A stretch of DNA of 64,000 bases from Brevibacillus sp042683565 (lineage in GTDB: Bacteria > Bacillota > Bacilli > Brevibacillales > Brevibacillaceae): contig NZ_JBHUJW010000034.1 in NCBI RefSeq assembly GCF_042683565.1, positions 186,001 to 250,000 of the forward strand, read 5' to 3'. The notes beneath the pieces are model-generated. The model was not told where the DNA came from and made no database searches. It was given only the letters and a program-made list of their open reading frames with translations. Both the position numbers and the translations under genes were made by a program. Shown one piece after another: positions 25,781 through 33,953 of this stretch; within the stretch, counting starts at the first letter, position 1, and every line of letters starts with the position of its first letter.

Positions 25781-27109
25781 TCAGACCGTTGATTGCGTCT
25801 TGTTGCGGTTGTCCACCACGCGGATGGCCTTGCCTTCGCTTCTCACGAGGGAGTTTGGCGGCAGGAAACGCAGCACGACAGAGACGCCCAGCGTATTTTT
25901 GATCAGATGGCTGATTTCTTTCACCAATGACCCCAAAGCAGAACTTTCCATCAAGCCAATTTCTTTCATGTATTCCGGTGTCAGCTCGCAGTGAACTTCA
26001 AAACGGTCCAGCGCGCCATCCCGTTCAATCACGACCTGATAATGGGGCGCCAGCTGTTTGAACGTGAGCAGAGCCGATTCGATCTCCGTCGGGAATACGT
26101 TGACGCCACGGATGATCAGCATATCGTCTACGCGGCCTTTGATACGGGACATGCGCATCGTGGTGCGTCCGCATTTGCAAGGCTCGGGATTGAGGGAAGC
26201 AATGTCGCCTGTGCGGTAGCGAATCACCGGGAATGCTTCCTTGGTCAGCGACGTGAATACCAGCTCGCCTTCCTGACCGTACGGCAGCACTTCGCCTGTT
26301 TCCGGATCGATGATCTCCGCATAGAAGTGGTCTTCTGCGATATGCAGGCCATCCTGCGCCTCATGGCACTCGATGGACACGCCCGGACCCATTACTTCGG
26401 AAAGGCCGTAAATGTCGATCGCCTTGATGTCCAGCTCCGCTTCCAGCTGCGCGCGCATCTCCTCGGACCATGGCTCTGCGCCGAAGATGCCGTATTTGAC
26501 GCTCGTCTCACGCGGGTTGATTCCTTGCTTTTTCATTTCTTCGACGATGTTCAGGATGTAGGACGGCGTGCCGGAAATGCCGCGCGGCTTGAAGTCCTCG
26601 ATCAGCGTGATTTGCCGAGGCGTGTTCCCGCCGGAGACCGGAACAGCTACTGCCCCCATGCGCTCGATACCGTTGTGCAGACCGAGACCTCCCGTGAACA
26701 GGCCGTAGCCGTACGCGTTGTGAAAAATGTCCCCTGGCTCTCCGCCCGCACAACAGATCGCGCGCGCCACGATTTCCGCCCAGTTGTCGAGGTCGTTTTT
26801 CGTGTAGCCGACGACGGTCGGTTTGCCTTTCGTGCCGGACGAACCGTGAATCCGTGCTACTTCCTTCATGTCGACAGCGAACAGGTTGAACGGGTAGTTG
26901 TCGCGCAGATCTTTCTTCTTCATGAACGGCAGCTTTTGAATGTCTTCGATGGACTTGATATCTTCCGGTTTTACTCCCGCCTCATCAAACGCCTTTTTAT
27001 GAAAGGGGACTCGCTCATATACACGTTTTACGGTTTCTTGCAGACGTTTCAGTTGCAATTCTGTCATCTTTTCTCTTGACAGCGTTTCCATTTCCACGTT
27101 AAAAATCAT
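25781..27109 (-). CDS. paaK: Phenylacetate-CoA ligase PaaK
   Basis: AMP-forming CoA ligase of 442 residues, the entry enzyme of the pathway (phenylacetate + CoA + ATP). The phosphate-binding motif HGSSGTKGKPTVVGYT, the adenylation motif GAEPWSEEMR and YRTGDIASL are present, with the PaaK-type C-terminal domain (KGRVDDMLIIRGVNVFPTEI). A cysteine pair lies in EPCKCGRTT. The ATG at 27109 has GGGAG six bases upstream. Typical length. Confidence 0.95.
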   Translation of the reverse strand: MIFNVEMETLSREKMTELQLKRLQETVKRVYERVPFHKKAFDEAGVKPEDIKSIEDIQKLPFMKKKDLRDNYPFNLFAVDMKEVARIHGSSGTKGKPTVVGYTKNDLDNWAEIVARAICCAGGEPGDIFHNAYGYGLFTGGLGLHNGIERMGAVAVPVSGGNTPRQITLIEDFKPRGISGTPSYILNIVEEMKKQGINPRETSVKYGIFGAEPWSEEMRAQLEAELDIKAIDIYGLSEVMGPGVSIECHEAQDGLHIAEDHFYAEIIDPETGEVLPYGQEGELVFTSLTKEAFPVIRYRTGDIASLNPEPCKCGRTTMRMSRIKGRVDDMLIIRGVNVFPTEIESALLTFKQLAPHYQVVIERDGALDRFEVHCELTPEYMKEIGLMESSALGSLVKEISHLIKNTLGVSVVLRFLPPNSLVRSEGKAIRVVDNRNKTQSTV

Positions 27110-27160
27110 ATCGTCTCCCTCATTTCTCAACGTTCTCTTTATCGTTTTCCCTATCCTGAG

Positions 27161-27946
27161 TTACTCGCCTTTGAACACCGGTTTGCGCTTCTCGCGGAAG
27201 GCTTCCAGCGCTTCTACCCGGTCCTTGGTCGGAATGATCACTTCGTAGCACATCGTCTCCACGTCCAGCCCTGTCTGCAGATCGACGCTGCTGCCGCGGT
27301 CAATCGCTGCCTTCGCCTGATAGACGGCGAGCGGCGCGTTTGCCAAAATCTCCTGCGCGAGACTTTCTGCCAGTTCGTTCAGCTCTGCCAGATCTTTGGC
27401 CACGCCGTTTACGAAGCCGAACTGCAGGGCTTCTTCTGCCGTGATTTTGCGTGCCGTCAAGATCAGCTCCTTGGCCTTGGACGGACCAATCAGACGCGAC
27501 AGGCGCTGTGTGCCGCCCGCACCCGGAATGATGCCCAGGCTTACTTCGGTCAAACCCATTTTCGCCTCTGCCAGCGCGTAGCGGAAATCACAGGCCAGCG
27601 CCAGCTCGAAGCCGCCTCCGAAGGCAAAGCCGTTGATCAGCGCGATCGTCGGCTGCGGCAATCGCTCCAGTGCCGTAAACACGTCGCGAATCTTGCGCAC
27701 ATTGCGGCGTACTTGCTGCTCATTCAGCGTACGGCGCTCCTTCAGGTCTGCCCCTGCACAGAAGGCGCGTCCCTCTGCCTTGACCAGAACAACGCGAATT
27801 TCTTTGGAATTCAAGCGAATGTCCTCGATGATCTCACCCAAACGATGCAGCGTATCGTAGTTGAGTGCATTCAACTCGTCCGGACGGTTGAGGGTGATTA
27901 CCCCGATATGCCCATCCCTCTCGTAACGCACGGTTTCCAGATTCAT
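27161..27946 (-). CDS. Enoyl-CoA hydratase/crotonase, candidate oxepin-CoA hydrolase
   Basis: Crotonase of 261 residues with both catalytic glutamates (FGGGFELALACDF and GLTEVSLGIIPGAGGTQR) and the motif GRAFCAGADLKERR. It lies upstream of paaK in the same operon, with an AGGAGG site before the ATG. Because no MaoC-type PaaZ hydratase is seen, this extra crotonase is the leading candidate for the oxepin-CoA ring-opening hydration, as proposed for ECH-type proteins in other bacteria. It may instead be a second beta-oxidation hydratase. Confidence 0.82.
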   Translation of the reverse strand: MNLETVRYERDGHIGVITLNRPDELNALNYDTLHRLGEIIEDIRLNSKEIRVVLVKAEGRAFCAGADLKERRTLNEQQVRRNVRKIRDVFTALERLPQPTIALINGFAFGGGFELALACDFRYALAEAKMGLTEVSLGIIPGAGGTQRLSRLIGPSKAKELILTARKITAEEALQFGFVNGVAKDLAELNELAESLAQEILANAPLAVYQAKAAIDRGSSVDLQTGLDVETMCYEVIIPTKDRVEALEAFREKRKPVFKGE

Positions 27947-27974
27947 CTTCGTCCTCCTCGTGCAACTGCTGTAT

Positions 27975-28361
27975 TCAGGCTTTCTGCGTCCGCGCGTAGG
28001 TGCCTGTCGCCACTGCTACGAGCTTGCCGTCACAGGTGACGCGCGCTTCCATGATAATCAGGCTCCTGCCGCTTTTCAGCACGTACGACTGCGCCTCCAG
28101 CAGCTCCCCGCGCGCCGGATACAAATATTGAATCTTGCTTTCGACGGTGACGCACTGCTGCACGCCATCGATGTGCGGTGCAGCGCCATGGCCCATGGCA
28201 ACGTCGGCCAGCGTGGAAGTGACCCCTCCATGGACAACGCCGTCGATGCTGTTGTACATCTCAGGGCGGATTTTCAGAGCTACCTTGCAGCCTTGCTCAT
28301 CGCGGTGAATGACCTCGATGCCCAGGTAGTCGTTGAACCGGTTGCGGATTCTTTCAGACAT
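27975..28361 (-). CDS. Hotdog-fold thioesterase (PaaI/YdiI superfamily)
   Basis: Hotdog protein of 128 residues with VVHGGVTSTLADVAMGH, the HGG..D/E-type active-site region of the PaaI_thioesterase superfamily. The ATG at 28361 has AAGGGGA upstream; a longer frame begins at 28409 without a site. It is the second of three thioesterases in the operon and probably clears stalled CoA esters. Substrate unknown. Confidence 0.82.
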   Translation of the reverse strand: MSERIRNRFNDYLGIEVIHRDEQGCKVALKIRPEMYNSIDGVVHGGVTSTLADVAMGHGAAPHIDGVQQCVTVESKIQYLYPARGELLEAQSYVLKSGRSLIIMEARVTCDGKLVAVATGTYARTQKA

Positions 28362-28461
28362 TGCTGGTCCCCTTTTCTTCTTGTCACGTAAAACAGTGAA
28401 AGGAGCCATTTGCAGTTTGCATCGGCATCCTTTGTGCTGTTTTCAATCATGACCTATTTCG

Positions 28462-28929
28462 TTATTTTCCCTCTTGCTCCCCAACCGATACGAAATACTC
28501 GTTCTTCCGGTAAGCAAGCGCGTCCAGCGTCGCGATCAGTTCATTCTCGCTCTCCACGCGAATGCGGTACCATGCCGTTCGATTGTTTTTCTTCTCCTCT
28601 GTCGCAGTCGCCACCAGGCGATTGCCGTTGAACCCAGCCGCCAAAAAGCCGATGTTCATCGACAGGGCCACAGACGTTTTGCCGTACGAATTGCAGGCGG
28701 CGGCAAACACGAAGTCTGCCAGCGAGAAGATGACGGCCCCATGCGCGGTGCCGTGTGCATTCAGCATGTGCGGTGCGACTGTCAACTCGGCTGTCGCTGT
28801 CCCTTCGCCCAATTCGAGCAATCGGATTCCAAGAAATTGCGCATACTGGTCTTGCTTCAGTTTTTCCAGAATTTCTTCATATCGTTCCTGATGAAGTTTG
28901 CGTTCGTCAACGATCATCTTCCCGCTCAT
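28462..28929 (-). CDS. paaI: Phenylacetyl-CoA-type thioesterase PaaI
   Basis: Hotdog thioesterase of 155 residues. The core HGTAHGAVIFSLADFVFAAA followed by CNSYG is the PaaI signature (active-site Asp in SLAD). PaaI removes CoA from ring-hydroxylated or dead-end intermediates and so protects the CoA pool. It starts five bases after the stop of the upstream EthD-family gene, suggesting coupling. The ribosome site is weak. Confidence 0.9.
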   Translation of the reverse strand: MSGKMIVDERKLHQERYEEILEKLKQDQYAQFLGIRLLELGEGTATAELTVAPHMLNAHGTAHGAVIFSLADFVFAAACNSYGKTSVALSMNIGFLAAGFNGNRLVATATEEKKNNRTAWYRIRVESENELIATLDALAYRKNEYFVSVGEQEGK

Positions 28930-28934
28930 CTCGC

Positions 28935-29237
28935 CTACACCACTTCCGCGAAGTGCATGGTGACGAGCGATCCTGCGAACCCGCGCAAATCTTTTCCTGC
29001 AGCGCGTCCCTCCGGAGATGATAACGCTTCCAACAATGCTTCTTTGGATTCAAAATACATTTCAGCGATCAGATGCAGGTCACTTTCACCCATTGGTGCA
29101 CCGTAAATTTTGCTCACTTCCATCTTGATCAAGCCCGGCATCTTTGCAGCCAGCGGAGCATGGACTTCATTATAATGCTTGTCAAATGCTTCGACATCCT
29201 CCGGTTTACGATAAACAGCTACCAATTTTACCATCAT
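28935..29237 (-). CDS. EthD-family small protein, first gene of the paaK operon
   Basis: Protein of 100 residues of the EthD ferredoxin-like fold family (KLVAVYRKPEDVEAFDKHY, then EVHAPLAAKMPGL). EthD-like proteins occur beside oxidative degradation genes, but their role is usually unclear; in a paa operon it may handle a reactive intermediate. Two successive ATG codons (29237, 29234) follow AGCAGGGATC. It is the promoter-proximal gene, directly downstream of the PaaX-type operator. Confidence 0.8.
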   Translation of the reverse strand: MMVKLVAVYRKPEDVEAFDKHYNEVHAPLAAKMPGLIKMEVSKIYGAPMGESDLHLIAEMYFESKEALLEALSSPEGRAAGKDLRGFAGSLVTMHFAEVV

Positions 29238-29287
29238 GATCCCTGCTTTCCTATTAGAAATTGTCCAAACATGTGACGACTAATTAA

Positions 29288-29315
29288 TATAACGTTATTT
29301 TCACGCACGTTATAG
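29288..29315 (-). promoter_or_regulatory. Probable PaaX operator of the paaK operon
   Basis: ATAACGTTAT at 29289-29298 and ACGTTATA at 29307-29314, with core centres 15 bp apart, 51-78 nt upstream of the first gene. It contains the same AACGTT cores as the paaA and paaX promoters but with wider spacing. Confidence 0.6.
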
Positions 29316-29385
29316 TTTTTATTATATAAACTCTTCAGAATCGGCGCAAGCATTTTCCTTTTTCCATTTCCCCGACTGATCACGC

Positions 29386-29416
29386 AAAAAACCCCTCTCT
29401 TTAGCCTACGGAGAGA
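29386..29416 (-). terminator. Second (weaker) terminator after ctaF
   Basis: On the minus strand CTTCTCTC pairs with GAGAGGGG (two G-U pairs), followed by six T. With the stronger hairpin at 29440 it forms a tandem terminator that insulates paa from ctaCDEF. Confidence 0.55.
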
Positions 29417-29439
29417 AGCCTGCGTGTATTCGGACAATG

Positions 29440-29467
29440 AAAAAAGGGCGGACACGAAGTCCACCCT
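29440..29467 (-). terminator. Terminator of ctaCDEF
   Basis: On the minus strand GGGTGGAC TTCGT GTCCGCCC followed by TTTTTT, 12 nt beyond the ctaF stop. Confidence 0.88.
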
Positions 29468-29478
29468 CACGTTTCTTA

Positions 29479-29793
29479 TTAGATCCAGACCCAGAGCAGG
29501 AACACAATGATCGCCGCCAAGATGAAAAACAATCCTGTAAAAATGCTGATCCGTGCGAACTCATGCCCTTTTTGGTCCATGTGCATCCAGACGAAAAGCT
29601 GAAAGAGCGCTTGAACGAAAGCCAAAACCACGATGAACGGTACGGTAAAGCCAGACGGAACAGCCTCATAGGCTACCGCGATAAACGCGAGCGCCGTCAG
29701 TACGAGGGAACCGATGAAAGCAACGAGATGTCTTTTCGGACTGTCGTGCTTTACTTTGGGCTTGCGCACTCCTTCTTCTGTATGTGCTCCCAT
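29479..29793 (-). CDS. ctaF: Cytochrome c oxidase subunit IV CtaF
   Basis: Small membrane subunit of 104 residues with three transmembrane segments and the conserved QLFVWMHMDQKGHEFAR loop of the bacterial CtaF/QoxD-type subunit IV. It is the last gene of the ctaCDEF operon, three bases after ctaE, and is followed by tandem terminators. Confidence 0.93.
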   Translation of the reverse strand: MGAHTEEGVRKPKVKHDSPKRHLVAFIGSLVLTALAFIAVAYEAVPSGFTVPFIVVLAFVQALFQLFVWMHMDQKGHEFARISIFTGLFFILAAIIVFLLWVWI

Positions 29794-29796
29794 TGT

Positions 29797-30423
29797 TTAT
29801 CCCACCTTTCCACCGATCATACCCATGAGATATACCACGGTAAAGATGAACACCCAGACAACGTCAATAAAGTGCCAGTACAGGGAAGCCAGGTAGAACT
29901 TCGGAGCGGTCACTACCGTCAGCCCTTTTTTCGTTGCCGATACTTGCAGAAGGATGATCCAGAGAATCCCGAACGCTACGTGGCCTCCATGGAATCCGAC
30001 CAAGGTGTAGAAGGCAGAACCGAACGCACTGGACGAGATTTTATGGCCTTCGTGCACGTAATGCATGAACTCGTAAATCTCCAGTCCCAGAAATCCAAGG
30101 CCGAGCAATACGGTAATGGTCAGCCATACCTGGATCTGCTTCAGATTTTTCTTGTGCAGCGCCAGGGTCGCCATTACGGCTGTCATGGAGCTGGTGAGCA
30201 GGAGCAGGGTCGCAGCGGCAACCAGCGGCAGTCCGAACAGTTCTTTCCCAGTCGGGCCTCCGTTTGCCTGGTCGCGCAGCGCGAGAAAGGTTGCAAACAG
30301 GGAACCGAAGAGAACGGTCTCTCCGCCAAGGAAGAGCCAGAAGCCAAGAATCTTGTTCTTGCCCTCAAGGGTGGCTTTTTCCGGTTCGTCAGGCAAAACT
30401 GCATTTGCGTGATGGATAGCCAT
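29797..30423 (-). CDS. ctaE: Cytochrome c oxidase subunit III CtaE
   Basis: Five-segment membrane subunit of 208 residues of the COX3 family (NKILGFWLFLGGETVLFGSL at the start, GFHGGHVAFGILW and YWHFIDVVWVFIFTVVYL at the end). The start codon overlaps the ctaD stop by one base (TAATG), typical of coupled oxidase genes. Confidence 0.95.
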   Translation of the reverse strand: MAIHHANAVLPDEPEKATLEGKNKILGFWLFLGGETVLFGSLFATFLALRDQANGGPTGKELFGLPLVAAATLLLLTSSMTAVMATLALHKKNLKQIQVWLTITVLLGLGFLGLEIYEFMHYVHEGHKISSSAFGSAFYTLVGFHGGHVAFGILWIILLQVSATKKGLTVVTAPKFYLASLYWHFIDVVWVFIFTVVYLMGMIGGKVG

Positions 30424-32267
30424 TAAGCCTTAACCCCCTTATCCTCGATTTCGTCCTCATGAATATGATAGCCCGGATCGTCCTTGACAGAACGGGTGAA
30501 CATGCAAGCGAAGGTCACCAGCATACCGATCACGACGACCACATAGTTGTGGTACATGAAACCGTAACCCGCGATGAACAAGCCGACAGACATCAGGAAC
30601 GGCAGGAACGATGGCGACGGCATATGGATATCGCCCAGCGGTTCAGCAGGCGTCATGCCTTTGTTGCCAGCCATTTTTTCGATCCAGAATGCATCCAGGC
30701 CGCGTACCAGCGGAGTCTGTGCAAAGTTGTACTCTGGCGGCGGCGAAGGAATCGACCATTCCAGCGTGCGTCCATCCCAAGGATCGGCAGGAGCGCGTTT
30801 GGAGCTGTTTGCCGTGACAACAATGTTCACGAGGAACAGGATGGTACCGATTGTCATACCGAATACGCCGATCGTACTGATAAAGTTGCCCAGATCAAGG
30901 TCTTGATCTTTCAGGTAAGTGAAGACGCGGCGCGGCATCCCCATCAGACCCAGGAAGTGCTGCGGGAAGAACGTCAGATGGAAACCGACGAAGAAGGTCC
31001 AGAAGTTCCATTTACCCAACGTCTCATTGAGCAGTTTCCCGAACATTTTTGGCCACCAGTAGTACAGACCCGAGAAGAGCCCGAACACGAGGCCCCCTAC
31101 GATTACGTAGTGGAAGTGAGCGACTACGAAGTAGCTGTCATGGTATTGGTAGTCAGCAGGCGGAATGGCGAGCATAACCCCTGTCATACCACCGATTGTA
31201 AACGTCGGAATGAAACCGACTGCCCACAGGCTCGCTGTGGTGAAGCGGATTTGACCGCCCCACATGGTCAAAAGCCAGTTGAAGATTTTAATCCCTGTCG
31301 GTACCGCAATCAGCATGGTTGCCAGACCGAACAGCGTGTTGGCGATAGCGCCCAGACCTGTCGTAAACATGTGGTGAGCCCACACCATGAAGCCAAGGAA
31401 ACCGATCAGCGCTGTCGCGAATACCATGGAGCTGTAACCGAACAGGCGCTTTCTTGCAAAGGTAGAAACTACTTCGGAAATGACACCGAACGCCGGGAGA
31501 ATCAGGATGTATACTTCCGGGTGACCGAAGATCCAGAAGATGTGCTCCCAAATGACAACGTTCCCGCCCGCATCCGGGTTGAAGAAGTTACCGCCAAACA
31601 GACGGTCAAACATCAACAGAACGAGACCGACCGTGATCGCCGGGAATGCAAACAGAATCAAACCGGATGTAACAAAGGATGTCCAGGTAAACAGCGGCAT
31701 GCGCATGAACGTCATGCCTGGCGCACGCATGTTGATGATGGTTACCAGGAAGTTGATACCACCAATCAGCGTACCGAGACCGGCAATTTGCAGACCGAGT
31801 ACGTAGAAGTCTACGCCGTGGCCGCTGTAACGGTTCAAAGCCAAAGTCGTATACGATGTCCAGCCGGCATCAGGAGCGCCGCCCAAAAACCAGCTCGTAT
31901 TCAGCAGCACTCCCCCGAAGAAGAAGAGCCAGAAACCAAGTGCGTTCACAAACGGGAATGCTACGTCGCGTGCACCGATCTGGAGCGGAACGACTGCATT
32001 CATCAGAGCGAAAATGATCGGCATTACTGCCAGGAAGATCATCGTGGTGCCGTGCATGGTGATCAATTCGTTAAACGTCTTGGCACCAACGACAGAAGAC
32101 TCCGGATACATCAACTGCAAACGAATCAACAGGGCCTCAAAACCGCCAGCCAGGAAGAAAATCCCACCGGCAATCAAATACAGGATTGCGATTTTCTTAT
32201 GGTCCACTGTCGTGAGCCAATCCCACAGCCCTGAGCGCTTTGGTGCGTGAGAAGCATGTGCAGACAC
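30423..32267 (-). CDS. ctaD: Cytochrome c oxidase subunit I CtaD
   Basis: Catalytic heme-copper subunit of 614 residues with 12-13 membrane segments. Ligand motifs are present: low-spin heme His in MHGTTMIFLA, the CuB site with the HPEVY sequence (His-Tyr cross-link pair) and WAHHMFTTG, and VAHFHYVIVGG for heme a3 and heme a. The PEVYI type places it in the A family of proton-pumping oxidases. The start is a GTG at 32267 with AGGAGGTAAACCT. With CtaC it forms a caa3 oxidase. Confidence 0.97.
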   Translation of the reverse strand: MSAHASHAPKRSGLWDWLTTVDHKKIAILYLIAGGIFFLAGGFEALLIRLQLMYPESSVVGAKTFNELITMHGTTMIFLAVMPIIFALMNAVVPLQIGARDVAFPFVNALGFWLFFFGGVLLNTSWFLGGAPDAGWTSYTTLALNRYSGHGVDFYVLGLQIAGLGTLIGGINFLVTIINMRAPGMTFMRMPLFTWTSFVTSGLILFAFPAITVGLVLLMFDRLFGGNFFNPDAGGNVVIWEHIFWIFGHPEVYILILPAFGVISEVVSTFARKRLFGYSSMVFATALIGFLGFMVWAHHMFTTGLGAIANTLFGLATMLIAVPTGIKIFNWLLTMWGGQIRFTTASLWAVGFIPTFTIGGMTGVMLAIPPADYQYHDSYFVVAHFHYVIVGGLVFGLFSGLYYWWPKMFGKLLNETLGKWNFWTFFVGFHLTFFPQHFLGLMGMPRRVFTYLKDQDLDLGNFISTIGVFGMTIGTILFLVNIVVTANSSKRAPADPWDGRTLEWSIPSPPPEYNFAQTPLVRGLDAFWIEKMAGNKGMTPAEPLGDIHMPSPSFLPFLMSVGLFIAGYGFMYHNYVVVVIGMLVTFACMFTRSVKDDPGYHIHEDEIEDKGVKA

Positions 32268-32324
32268 AGGTTTACCTCCTTTTAAGCGTCACTGCCTATG
32301 ACGGGTAATTTCTTTTGACAAACC

Positions 32325-33347
32325 TTACTTTTTCACGCTGAGTGTATTCAGATAATCGACAAGCGCCTTCACTTGTGCGTCTTCCAGATTCAGGTTCGGC
32401 ATGTTGTTGCCCGGCTTCACCTTTTGCGGATCTTTCAGCCACTCTGCAATGTTTTCCGGCGTGTGAGCAAGGATGCCCGCTACACGTTCGCGGTCTGCGA
32501 AGTTGGTGAGGTTTGGACCCATTTTGCCGCCTTTGCCCGCAATCGCGTGGCATCCCAGGCAGCTCTTGTTGAAGATTTCCTGACCTTGAGCTGCGCTTGC
32601 GCTGGTAGCAGTTGCCGGTTCTGCGGATTGAACACCCTTCATGCCTTTTGCCCAGTTGTCAAATGCAGCCTGGTCCATTACTTCTACCTTGAAGTCCATC
32701 AAGGCGTGGGACGCTCCACAGAGCTCCGCGCATTTCCCGTAGAAAATGCCTGTCTTGTCAGCTTGCAGCCAGATTCTGTTCTCCTGGCCCGGGTTGGTGT
32801 CGATTTTACCGCCAAGCGCCGGAATCCAGAATGCGTGCATAACGTCAGCAGACGTCACGTGGAATTGAATTTTTTTGCCTACTGGCAGCACCAAATCTTG
32901 CGCAGTCGCTACGCCGAGATCCGGGTACTCAAATTCCCACCAGAACTGATGCGCCGTCACATTCACTTGAAGCGCTTCCTCTTTTGTGTACTCCTTGTTA
33001 AGCGTGAAACCGGTTGCCACAGTCGGGACGGCCATAACAATCAGAAGCAGGAATGGAATTACTGTCCAAAGAATTTCAAGTGCATGATTGCCTTCCACCT
33101 GTTTCGGAATCCCCTGCTGTCCCGGACGCTTGCGGTATCGGATAAGGACGTACGTGAAGATCAGCATAACGACAAAGAAAACGCCGATCATGATTGCGGA
33201 GGACAGCTTCATCAAGTCAAACTGCATCGCTGCAACGGGACCGGAAGGCTTGAGAGTGGAGAGCTCATCTTTGCCACATCCGGTTAATGCCAGCGCCAGC
33301 AGACCAAACAGCGAAAGCTGACGCCAAAACTGTTGCCAACCCTTCAT
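32325..33347 (-). CDS. ctaC: Cytochrome c oxidase subunit II CtaC with fused cytochrome c domain
   Basis: Subunit II of 340 residues. A lipobox LTGC ends the signal peptide, two membrane helices follow, then the CuA domain with CAELCGASHALM (ligands Cys, Glu carbonyl, Cys, His, Met). The C-terminal 90 residues are a cytochrome c domain with heme motif CLGCH and a distal Met in NNMPNL, which marks it as caa3. The second ATG (33347) suits the GAGGGG site better than the one six bases upstream. First gene of ctaCDEF. Confidence 0.96.
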   Translation of the reverse strand: MKGWQQFWRQLSLFGLLALALTGCGKDELSTLKPSGPVAAMQFDLMKLSSAIMIGVFFVVMLIFTYVLIRYRKRPGQQGIPKQVEGNHALEILWTVIPFLLLIVMAVPTVATGFTLNKEYTKEEALQVNVTAHQFWWEFEYPDLGVATAQDLVLPVGKKIQFHVTSADVMHAFWIPALGGKIDTNPGQENRIWLQADKTGIFYGKCAELCGASHALMDFKVEVMDQAAFDNWAKGMKGVQSAEPATATSASAAQGQEIFNKSCLGCHAIAGKGGKMGPNLTNFADRERVAGILAHTPENIAEWLKDPQKVKPGNNMPNLNLEDAQVKALVDYLNTLSVKK

Positions 33348-33953
33348 ACCCATGAACCCCTCTTTCTTCGTGTTGGTAACGTTCTAGCCACGCTTGCAAC
33401 TAGAAGTTTCATAGCTCTTTTCCTTGCAAGAATGGCCCTTTTCTACTTTCCCACATATAATACCCAACTACGAAAAGTATTAGCAACCATTCCAAAAACA
33501 AACAGATAGAGCAAGGATTGCAGACTTCTATTCGCGCGTGGTAACCATTTAAGTATACATAAATTTTCCTTAATCTACAGGCTATTTGTTATCATTTTGT
33601 TAACAAATTTATGAACAAATTTGTGAACTTTCGAGTCAAACGAACCCTGTTCTTACAGAAACAAGGAGAAAGCGGTGAAATGTGACCGTTTTCACTGGTT
33701 GCATAGGCCTTCAGCAGGTTCGGATTGCACGGTTTTTTCGCGTTCGTCAAGGCGGTGTTTTCCGGTAATTGCGTCCATGCGCGACACAGAGAAAAGAGAC
33801 CTCTTGACAAAATCGCAAAAAGCATTCAACAACGGAACAAATGGAAGTGAATCCCCTGGATGCCACATCGCGGCAGCAAACAGACAGGATAGGCGCATCT
33901 CCACAGACCGCCACGGGCAAATCAGCCTGCTGGCCGCGAGAATACGGGTTGAT
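33348..33953. other. Gene-free upstream region of ctaC
   Basis: About 600 bases without a convincing gene; short open frames here have no ribosome site and unlike codon use. The half near 33440-33640 is AT-rich compared with the window and holds the ctaC promoter region and repeats at 33596-33628. The half nearer 33953 is the downstream flank of the DMT transporter gene and shows no clear terminator. Confidence 0.6.
33596..33628. promoter_or_regulatory. AT-rich palindrome and direct repeats upstream of ctaC
   Basis: Perfect 12-bp palindrome TTTGTTAACAAA at 33596-33607, direct repeats AACAAATTT at 33602-33610 and 33614-33622, and TTTGTGAAC at 33620-33628, which matches eight of nine positions of the ResD-type box TTTGTGAAT. 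It is about 250-280 nt upstream of ctaC, far for a simple operator. Role unproven. Confidence 0.35.

Noticed and set aside
30459..32234. 591-codon open frame opposite ctaD
   Set aside because: It is antisense to an unmistakable cytochrome oxidase gene and arises from its GC-rich codons; the product is His/Gln/Arg-rich without domains.
33592..33825. Short minus-strand frame in the ctaC upstream region
   Set aside because: No ribosome site, Cys/Asn/Leu-rich composition, no resemblance to known proteins.
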